DNA of 64,000 nt from Durusdinium trenchii (taxonomy: Eukaryota > Sar > Dinophyceae > Suessiales > Symbiodiniaceae): contig CAXAMN010015114.1 in the NCBI GenBank assembly GCA_963970005.1, positions 7,335-71,334 of the forward strand, written 5' to 3'. The position numbers and the translations under genes were made by a program. Each line of letters begins with the position of its first letter. Position 1 is the stretch's first letter. The notes below the pieces were generated by a model. That model was given only the letters and a program-made list of their open reading frames with translations. It was not told the origin of the DNA and did not search any database. This document shows, piece by piece, positions 37,401-48,509 of this stretch.

Positions 37401-40400
37401 AAGAACTCACCAACATGATGTCAGGTGTACTGGTGGACAGGAACCTATCCAACCTGGAAGCTTCTTTCGCCAAGCGCGGCTCATCATTTGAAGAATCTGA
37501 TGTGCTTCCCATGACGTGCAACCTTTTTTAAAAACGCTGTTGCAAGAAAACCTGGCCGTTTGGAAACTGGCCATCACACTCCCTGGAATTAACTGCAAGT
37601 GGATGGCACCACCGGACTGGTATTCGGAACATCGTCATCCGTTCGGAGCCCATGTTTGTGGGTCAGGTCCGTGGGTCAGTGGCACTCGCTTTCAGAGGCC
37701 TCGTCTTGTTTCATCTGTTTGTTGCGAACGGTGCGTTCTTGCGGACCAACCTATTTCTCCGGCCGCGAACCGGGCAGCTTGGGCAGCTTGGGCTTTCAGG
37801 TCTTTGGGTCTGCACCGAAGTCAGATCTCTCTGCTGTTCTCGGAATGTGTCAAGGGCCCTGTCAGGGCTCTTTCTGATTTTCTGTCAAAGGAAAGTCCCC
37901 ATGAACCTGCCATCAGTCCTCGTGTTGGTACGAGTCGTGTTCGTTTCGAGTGAGTGTGTCGTTAACCTCCAAAACCTGCAAGAGAGAACACCTCCCTGAT
38001 CGGATCCGAAGGCTGCAGCGGCCCCAAAGCGCCATCCATGTTTGGCCAGTTTCAGGGAATCTTGGTCGGCCTTCAAAGTCTCTCTGGAGTGTACGCAGAG
38101 TGAGTTCTGAGAGTACTATTGCAGCCATGAGAACTTGGGGTTGCTCACCGGAGTGTCCGACCAGCGTCCGATGGAAAAGGACCAAGAAACCGAAAACGAG
38201 CCCCTCTCACCTCCTATGGCTCCCTCTCCTTGTACAGCATGTAAGGCGTGCCAGTCTCCATCTGCGCTTCCAAAATGCGGAACCACAGCTGAAGCGCCTG
38301 TCCAGTCCGTGAAAAGCTGGTGTCTTCAGGAAAGTATCAATGGGAAAGGGCTGGTGTTTTCGGGTCGAAACTCCGTGCTTGATCTCAGATCAAAACTCCG
38401 TGATGTCTTTGAAGAGGACTGCATACCTCAACCTCAAAACTGGCCCCCTTAGACGGCCATCGGAACATCCCACACCACAGGTGCCCCTTAGCGTTGCTGA
38501 GGAAACCATCATACATAGCTGAAGAGCTGGAAGCTGCGAGGCGTGCCGTCCACTTGTTCTGGAATCCTGTTAATCCTGTTGTCCCACAGTTCTCCAAAAG
38601 AATCAAACATCACAACACATTACCATAGGCCTAGTTGAAATGTTTGATATAGTTTATGATGCAAGGAATACGGAATATGTATATAAACGCCGTGGCGTTT
38701 CTTGCATGATGTTTGTACGTGCAGCTACGGATGGATGCACCAATGGGTTGTCTCCACCCACTTCTGTATCCAATCAAAACTGTTTGGGACATCGTCTGTG
38801 GTGGCAGTCACGCGAACACTCTGGACCTCAATATGAAAGACTTTCTAGTGGATTCTTGTAAGTTCCAACCTCAGGTCGATTCGTGTCAACCAGTTTGTGG
38901 AATGTGGACAAGATGAGGGTCCGTTGTTGGTGATGCCATTCAACAGGTTCAGCAAAAACTGCAGAATCCTCTGCTAGGACGAGGCCGGGCTATCAAACAG
39001 AAAATAAATATACATATATATATATATAAAGAAAATATTGTCTGTATCCTATCAAAAAGAAAATTAATTAGTATCAAAAACAAAATATCCTTTCACAAAG
39101 AGCTGCGCCTGCCACTGCGAACCCGGACATGCTCATGTCTCATCTGTTTTGAGGTTCGAAAGGATTCTTTACTGTGCTTTAAAATGTTTTCGTGACCCCT
39201 ACTCTCCTGCCCTGACTGTCGCCGCCCACCCTCTCGTTCTTTCAAAAGAACAACCGCTCGCCGCTAAGCCAGCTCTCGTGCTCCGCACGAGCGCTTCCAG
39301 GCGCTCGAGCTGCGCGCTCTGCCAGGCCTTCACCGTCTTCCGTCCTTTGCCTTGCGCTTCCAAACGGCAGTAGAGCTCTTCGAAGTCCTCGCCCCAAAGG
39401 TCCTAAGGCGAACTCCCCGCGGTTTCCGAACGGACGACGTGACGCTGCGCCCGGTTGTTTCGCAGCGGTGGCTGCTAAGGCCGAAGGAGTCGGTGAAAGG
39501 CCGGTCGGTTCGTCGTTGGTCAATGGTGGTGCGTCACACGGTGATAGATATAGGCATTCTCAGACCCGGAAGATGCATTCGGATTCTGGACATCATAAGA
39601 CCCAAAGAACGACATGTACACTATTCAGTTATTTGGGATTGGAGGCTGTCGACCCTCCGACCCTCAACCCTTGGTGGAAGAGTCGACACGGGCACCACCG
39701 ACGTGAAGAGTCGCGCGAGGAGTCGCGCGACTTGGGATGAAAGAAGCCCCTCCACCATTTCAGGTGGTGAAGGATGTTTGCCTTCAAGGTGGAAGGTTTG
39801 GTCCAATGATGGTTAGGGTTGGACCAACACAAAAGAAAAAAGAAACGAATTTTGTTAAAAGAAACAATGAAGAAACACAACGTCTGTTTATGGATTTTAC
39901 CCACGTTCACCAAACCCAAAGTGAGGATCCATCAGTGTCTTTCCGCTCTTCTCGTCAAAGGCCTCGTTCGGGCAGAACAAGGTCCACTCCTTCGCGCGAA
40001 AACGAGGGCAGAGCCAACACACCTTGTAGAGTTCCATGATGATTTCTACCACTACAATTCCATGATGTTCCATGATGTTCCATACGTTCAATGAACCTCG
40101 GCACCGTTCAGAACTGCCGTTCGGTTGCAAGTGGCGTTCTCATGGTGAGTACTGAGAGCTCCATACATCTAGACCGTTACCTCATGCAACACGCAGAAAC
40201 AAAAAGAGGCGCACCCCGCGATTCGCTCTGTGTGCGACAGTGACAGCGCATCACACACTAGGAGGTCGTGTCCTCGTCCGCCTTCACCCTCTTCATAAAG
40301 AGGTCTGGGACCCAAAGGCCGTAGAACAAGTCCCTTGCTCGCTGCTCCTCCTTCCTTGGAAGGGGGCAGGGCGGAGAGTTGAGTCGGGCAAGTCATGTGT

Positions 40401-43400
40401 GGGTGTTGTGGCTTGTTTGTTGTTACGAGAGCTACCTGAATGGCCTCAGTTCTTTACAGTTCAGATCGTGTCCAAATGGTTCCGAATGCACAAAGCTGCT
40501 GGTGACTCACGGAGGGGACTGTGGTCACCACATGGCTGTTACACCTGTGCTAAACGTCCGAATCAGATTTTCGTGAGGCTCTAAGCGGGAAGCCCAAAAG
40601 TCGTCCACCACAGCCAGACCAGTCAGCCAGCACCATCTGGCATCGTTCTTCATTCACGTTCCATGATGTTCCATGATGTGTACACTCTGACGAACACATC
40701 ACATGGAAGTGGAAAACGGTCCCTTGGAAGACTACTTTCCTTTACAACAGTGGGTTTTCCACTTCCATGTGATGTGTTCGGAGTGTCGTGTCGCCACCCT
40801 TGACCCCCATGGTTCTTGACCCGGACCTTTCCGCCCTCCTCACCGCCCTCCGCGGCAGCACCCAAGGATCCCATGGTTCTTCTTCAGCTCCAAAAACTCG
40901 AAGACGTCCGCATGCCAGGGCTCCAAATACACCGCCAGAGCACCCTTGCGCTTGCCTCCACCCTTGCGTGCCAGGACTTTCTGTGAGAATGTGCCATTTG
41001 GGGGGGTCTAAGCTCTTGAATGGGTTGAATGGTGATACTTCAGAACTCATCTGCCGATGAAACACCGCAAGACCTGGGTTCCTCGGGATCGTTCGTAATT
41101 ATGGAGCAAGTCGATGGAGCACGTTCTCCTGGACATAGTCGACGGATGCCCCCACTCGAACCTAGCCAACTCTTCCAGGTACCTGTGAAACTTATCCTAC
41201 ACTCGCTGGAAGTGGATGCCATGGCCCGAAATCCGAAGACCAAAATCAGCTGGAAGTGGACATCCACTTCCAACCCATGTGACGTTCGTAGCTTCCTTGC
41301 CTACGTTCGTAGCTTCTTGCTACGTTCGTAGTTTTTGGGCACTTAGCTACTCAGCTACGACGCGTAGCGTTCCTTGCGGATCCACCGGTTGGATGCCCCG
41401 GAGAGACGTCTTTTCCGCCGGCTCGGTCGCTCGGCGCGGGTCATGCACCGCCACGGCCGGGTCGACCCGGCGCTGGCGCTCGCACGCGCTCGGTCGAGAG
41501 CACGGTTCCTCGTTGGGAAGTGAAAGAGGTGGAGAGCACGAGCATGGGGAGTTCATGGAGAGTTCCATGGCGTTTTGCAGCATTTCATTGGGTTCACAGC
41601 AAACCTTCTCAGAGATCGAAGAAATCGATATGGGCTCCATCCTGAAATGAATCTTCCTTCAGTAGCTTCATGAGCTTCTCTGCACTGGCCGACAAGCTGA
41701 CGAGACGATCTTTGTGCTGCATCTCCTGAAACTGCTTGAGAACTTCTGGATCAGGACAGGTCCTCCAGGGCTTGGATGGCGGCAGAGGATACCCCATCCC
41801 CTCAAAACTGCTGGCTTGTTCATCCATCACAAACATCAAAGGTGCATTACCAATGATTTGGGCTAAGAGTTCTTGCTGTGTCTTTCCAACATGGTCGCCT
41901 TGCATCACTGAAGGGACTTGAGGAGAAGAAGCTTCCAAAAGGACTGTGAGTTGAAATTTTATGTGCTCAGGGAAGGTCAGGGAAGTACTCATCATGTTTC
42001 CATGCGTTGTCACATTAGAAAGATCAGCAAAGGGGCAAAATCAAAGGAAACCCCATCCTATTGAATGGCACATTCAAATGTTTCTGCACCAGACAGAATG
42101 GCTGGCAAAATGGATGTTTCTGGGTATGATCTAAACTAACATGCCATCTGCCTGGTGGATGAACACAACCTTCCAAACACACTGCCAAGTTCGGAAGCCA
42201 GGATTCCCTACACAACGATCACACACACCCGAGGCTGTCGCAACTGAAATTGAAGGAAGAGGCATCTGCCCTGCTTCAAAATCTCAAAAACGTCTGAAAA
42301 GAACCTACAAAATCCGACACTTGCAAGACCTGGGTATACACGTCTGGCTTTGGATAAGAACCACAAAATCACCCAAAACCCGGCTCTTCAAAACCCGGCT
42401 CTTCGGCTCCAAATCGCAGGACAGTTTCACCCCCAATCCCCTTTGGCCGCCATCCAAACGAACGGCTCAGATCTGCCTCAAGATCTCCTGCATCATCTCG
42501 GTCTCCATGGGTCCGGGGGCCCAGGACAAGGTTCTCACCTCCAACTGCGCCGCATGTGCATCGGCCGCCAAGGTGCGCATGTACATGTCGCGGGCGGCCT
42601 TGCCGGTGGCCTCGCGGCGAAGTAATGGGAACAGGCGCGGAGGGAGGCGGACCTGGAAAATACTGGGAAAAACACGAAAATATGTAGATAAAAGATGGTA
42701 AAAGGATGTTAGGGGTCAGTTTCTGTTAATCCTGTACTCCACATTTGGCAGGAGAAACGTGTGTCCATTCAGTTGTCTATTTGGGGGCAAACCATCATCA
42801 CAAACACTCACTAAACAGTCATCTGAATCAGTAGATACAGTAATATATGGAGCATGTCATAGCAAACCTGCCCAAATTGGGATTGCCCAGTCTATCAGAG
42901 CAAAAATGAGCAATTCAACGTGAAAATGTATGAAAATGTTACTTTCGAAAAGGTTTCTTGGTGGTACATGGGGCTCGTCACAGTCCAACAAACCTGAGGA
43001 TAATATTTGGAAGAGTTCTTCTTTGGGGAGAACAAATAGCAAAAACTGTGGTAGTGATTTGCCGTGGATATCTGGAATCGCTCAGTAAAAATCGCTTAGC
43101 AGCTCCCAAGTGGCATATAAAGACCAGGAGGGCATCACTTGCAGCGCCAACAAGCTGGAAATATTCACCACCACAATTCGCAGGGCATTCTCTGGCCGTC
43201 TCACCTGCACACGCCACCCCCAGCAGACATATTTGGAGAGTCCTCTCCAAAGGGGTTCAAAAGGGATCTATTGTGGGTTCATCTCAAGAAACCCTCCAAA
43301 CAAAGATGCTTTGTGGTGCCAAGTGAGTGCATCAAAGCATCGAAAATCCAGCACAAAGCAAATGAAGGGTCTTTTCATCCAATGCCTCAAAAGAATGTCC

Positions 43401-46400
43401 TAGTAAGCGGGCATGGCGCGCCATGCCCAACACTTCCATCCCCTCAAATCACCAGTGCCTGCGGGGCAAAGCGCTGCAAGAGCATCTGGCTGAGCACGAC
43501 AAAGCCAGTGACGTTCAAATCCAATGCTCCGATCGAGGCCTCCAGTGCGGGCCGCTCATGGCTGTAGGCCAGCCGGCCCAAGCTGCCTGCATTGTGCAGG
43601 ATCAAGAGCTCACATTTGGCACCTGGCAAATGTCTATCCAAACGTGGAAAAGACAAAGTACCACTTGTGAGGTCAGGGGAATTTGGAGGCATTTGCTTTT
43701 ACTCCCCTACCAAGTGTGGAATCTCCCAGAAAAGCTGGTCATGGGAGCCACAGTTGCGGTGGAAGAACGCAAAGCTACGGTGATTCATAAGCTCTACATG
43801 TCACGAAGTAAAGTCACTTGCAAAACGATGGATTACCAGGCAAAAGGGAAATCACTTCTTCTCAGCTGGCCTGGTTCCGTGCACGATACGGTCTCAATTG
43901 CATGGGCCAAATAGTCCAAGACCGGCTCCATCCACTGGACCATCTCGTTGCTTCGACCCAAATCTCCCAGAAACTGCTTGCTCTGGACGCGGCCTCCGCG
44001 TCCCTCGCAGCACCGCCGCGCCGTCTCCTCTACGCCCGGCCCGTCGCGCGCGAGCAAGGCCAAGCGCAGTGGGGCGCCACGGGCGGCACAGAGAGCTTCA
44101 GCGAGGGCACGGCCGTAGCCACCTGGGGAAGTTGGAGAAAAGGAAAAGCCTTCTGGTCAGGAATCTGTCTTTCGTCTTTTGAAGGTCATCTTCTAAGATG
44201 CGTGAAACGATCCATTCGTGTGATCTACGGGAGTCGCTTACATTGCAGGTCAGCTGGGACTGGCTTCGTTTGTGGGTTGGCAGTAGATAACTACAAAGTA
44301 ACTATGTTTTGCGATTTTGGGGTGCCAACATGTGTATCTCAACTCTTCATTTGTTGGCTTGTTCTGGGCGGTGGGGCGGTTTTTGTGGAGTGTAGAGTGT
44401 GATTCCCCATAAAGACAAACTCCCAAGAAGCTGGTTTCGACTTTTGCAAATCACCGGACCTTTGTACACCTCAGTTGATGCAATAGACATAAAGTACATG
44501 CCAAAAAGGAAAGAAGCTTGGTTCTTTTCTGCGATGTTTACCGTTCTTTACCGCGGCTCTGCATGACGGGAACCCTGTAACCCGAACTGCAGCGCTAAAC
44601 CAGCAGAGACAGAAAAAGAAATCCCCACCCAAAAACCTGCAAGCAGCAAGGACGCTACTAGGTTGGAGGCCATCGCTACTAGGTGGAGGCCATCGCTACT
44701 CGTCGCAAGGACGCTACTAGTAGCTAGCTTGGAAAAAAAACAAAAAAGAAAGAACTCCTCATGGCGCGATCTCCCAAGCCACGTGAGGCGCCCGTGATCA
44801 GCGCCACCGTCGGGAGCTCCGCGTCGCTGGGCGTCGCCATGGCGGGCGACGCAGACCGAGTCTCGCGCTCCACGACCGAGCCATCGACTGGTGCCACGAC
44901 CGAATGGACGGAGGCGGGTTGTGGAGGGTGACAAGCTGCCTGGGATCGGCTTGAAGGAAATCCCAATAAAACGGTACAAGGTTCTGAACCCACGCACACA
45001 AGTGGACCTGGTTTGTTCAGTGTCTAACCACCAAGTTGGGTGAGCATCCACATGAAGAGAGCCTTCCTGCACAGGGCAGTTATCCTGTGCTGATGTCATT
45101 CAAAAAAGAAGAAGACACTCTTTCATCCACAGTCCCCGCACCGAAGCCAATCACACCCTGTACAGTCTCCACTTCGGTAGAGTTGTAAGTTGTAACACAC
45201 AAACACATTCATTGAACAGATTTTGGTGAACAAGGACTTGCACAAAAGAAATGAATTCCAACCGCTGAAAACAGGCCTGAAACACCTGAACACCTTGTGT
45301 TGGGGAGAAAGAGGGAATGGACATGAATTGTGACGAGTTGAGAAAAGTGGCGATCTTGATTGCCCTTTCTGCTAGACATCTCATCATACCTCCACATACA
45401 TTTCAAGTAGACTTCAGCCCAAAACCGGCCCAAACCCACAAAAAAGAAGAGGTCACATACCCTGATCACCCGCCTGATCCACATACCGGGCCGTCTCGTT
45501 GAAGTTCTTCAGCATCGGCACCAAGCCGTTGCTCTGCCCATTGGTCCCGCGGATGTAGGACCCGCTGGCGCGGATGTTGGACACCTGACGCGGCCGGTGC
45601 GACAGCGCCTTCGGCACGACACCCGAGGTGATCGGGGTGACCGAAGGTCTTCGGGTGAAAGCGCGTGACGTTGGCCTCAGGCCTTGGGCCAGGTGCGACG
45701 CTTCGGAATCCAAGTGGCGGAAGTGGGCTTGGTTTGTGAAGTACATGACAGTTATATAAGTCAGTGTTTGGAGTTTCACTGTATCATACCTTTCTAGGTT
45801 AGGAGGTGGGCATGTTCCGAATTCCGTGTTTCAATACCGTGTACGCCCTGACGGCATTTTGTGGCACTGAACCACCATCTGTCCCGCATCCGATGGCCCT
45901 TGGATTCTACTGGCCTCGTGCGATTCTCACACGGGAAGCCGGCCGTGCTGGGGATCTCTACTGAAGTAGTCTACTGGAAGATCTGAAGTTGAGTCGAGAT
46001 CATCGATTCCTCCCCAAATCGATGGTGGTCAGACCCAGGAGAACCAACCACTCATGTTCCAAAGCCAAACGCTTGGGTCACTCACACATGTATGCTTCCC
46101 TCCTTCCACGTGCAGTGCCAAGCAGCTGCAACACCAATGCCACCGGCGGACTTTGAGATCACCGCGCACTGCTTTAAGGTGTCGTAGATCCCGTCGATGC
46201 CTATCTGCAGGGCATCGACTTCATGCGCACGCGCATTGCAGGGAAAGCTGCACTCTCTCCCCTAGAAGGTCTCCCTGGAAGGTCTCTCCCCTGGAAGGTC
46301 TCCAAGGTTCAAGAAGCAAAAATCACCTCTGGTGTAACACCCACTTGACGAATCATCCAGCCACCAGTGTGGATCGGACGTCAGTCGATCAAAGAGACCA

Positions 46401-48436
46401 GTTCAGATCGGAGACCCCAGTGGTGCTCATCTCAAGGCCTCTCTCTATCCCTTTTAGAAAGCTTACCCTCACTGAAATCATCTGTTTTTATACGTGGATG
46501 GGAAAAGGCCCCCGGGTTCGGATGGCCCTGTGCGCAAGACCAAACAGCTCCTGCCATCCACCTAACCATGAATAGTCTTCCAGGGAGAAAGATTCAACCT
46601 CAAGTCCACCTGCCATCCCTTGCCCCCATGAGCTCGCCCAGGTGCTGTCGCTCTTCATCTTCAGCAAGAAGCAGGACGACATCTGTGGCTTGGGAGTCCC
46701 GGCATTGAAGAGCGTCGGCGTCGCGTGCGTGAAGAACTTCCTCCGTGATTCGCCCGGTGCTACTGTGAACGCACATCCGCAAGGCATCTAGCACGGACAA
46801 TTTGAACTCGTGAAATGCATCGATGAGCATCTGAAGTCGTTGAGCAATGCGAGTGTTCAACATCCTCTCCAAAGCAAAATCCACAGCATGTTTTTGCTGC
46901 CCTCTTAAGTAAAAAAGGATCTACAGAAAAATAGTAAAGACCAGCAGGTGGTTCGTTCCCCTCAGAGATGGAAGAATCAGCACTTGTCCTGGACATCAAG
47001 TCGTAGCTCTGAAGAGCGCTGGCAAGATCCCCGCAATGGATCTCACAGGCGGTGCGCATGATCATGTGCTGAGGGCGCTCGACGATCTTCCCGTGCACGC
47101 GCAGCAGGTAGGACTTTTCGAGCGTCTTGAAACCTTGGTGATAAGGAAAACAATAAGGATCGAGAGATTCAAGCTTACTTCCTGTTGATAATTCTTGTTC
47201 TGAACCAAATCAGCCCCAAATCAATGCGTTTGGAAGGAATTCTTGGATGGCAATGGAGCTTGGATGGCCGAGGTGGCGACTACGCAGCCTGAGTAGAACT
47301 CGACATACCGGGCTGTATATTCATCAAATTCTGAGCGGGCGCTGTGAACATGGAGCCCAGCACTTTCGTCATCCTAGAGTAAATAGCTTGTGGAGCATTT
47401 CAAGATATGACCAGTCCTCCCACCAGCAAAACTTGAACCTAAATCCCCTTCAGACCCTGTGCTTCAGAGTCATCCAACCCAGTCGTCGACTCTTAAGAAC
47501 CGTCCCAAAACCGAGGGGCCAAAGTAGTCGTATCCCAAATCCCTGTCGTAGTCGAGCGCCTCATCCAATTCCCCTGCGTTCTTCTGGACGAAGTCGAAGA
47601 CCTCCTGGAGGTGAGAAGTCGCCACAAGAGACGGTCTGGCGGCATGTGTTTGACGGTTTCTTGGCCAAAACAAAAGGGAATTCCCCTGTGACGCTTTCGG
47701 TTATTTTTGGGATGGGAAGAGGAAAACAAACAGAACTTGGTAGCCTGTTTGTTCATTCCAAGGTTCTTCGCAACCCGGTGTTGTCTCATCAAAAGAGATC
47801 AAGCTTAGATCAAGCTTCATCCCCTTCCCATATATCGATGCACCTCACCAATCCAAGTACACGGCCTACTCCACAGCTTTTTCGCAACTACACGGCGCTC
47901 CTGGGATAGCAATCCAGCCTCACGCCCTTGCGCATCCACGAAGTGGAAGAGGATCCGACAGGTCTCGGCGAAGGAATCCGAGGTGTTCCTGGTGGGTTCA
48001 TCGAAAAGCTGAGGGGCACAGGTGGGTCGGCTGGTGAGTTGTGGTCTCGGCATGCGCGGGAATGGATGATGTGGGTCTACACCCCAGTTCCCCGCTGATG
48101 TGTCTTTCTCGACGTGGTCGGGTGCTACGCAGATGGTCCCGAAGCGGGGTCCCGAAGCGTTCGGCCTCCGCTGTGAATGGCTTTCCCACAGGCAGAAGGT
48201 CAGCCCTTGGAAACCTTCAGGTTCGCCCAGAAAACGCTGCACATGATAGATGGTCAATGTAGAAACAGTGATCCGTCCAGCGGCAGCCCCAGCTTTCACG
48301 TCCCAGGCTGGGGAGCCCAGTGCAGTCTCATCCTCCGGGCGTCCATCAACGCCGGACTCATCTTCGTTCGTACCATGTAGAACGAAGATGAGGTCCTTCG
48401 TACTTGTGGTTCGTACGAATTACGGAACATCTCCAG

Positions 48437-48509
<73 letters not shown>

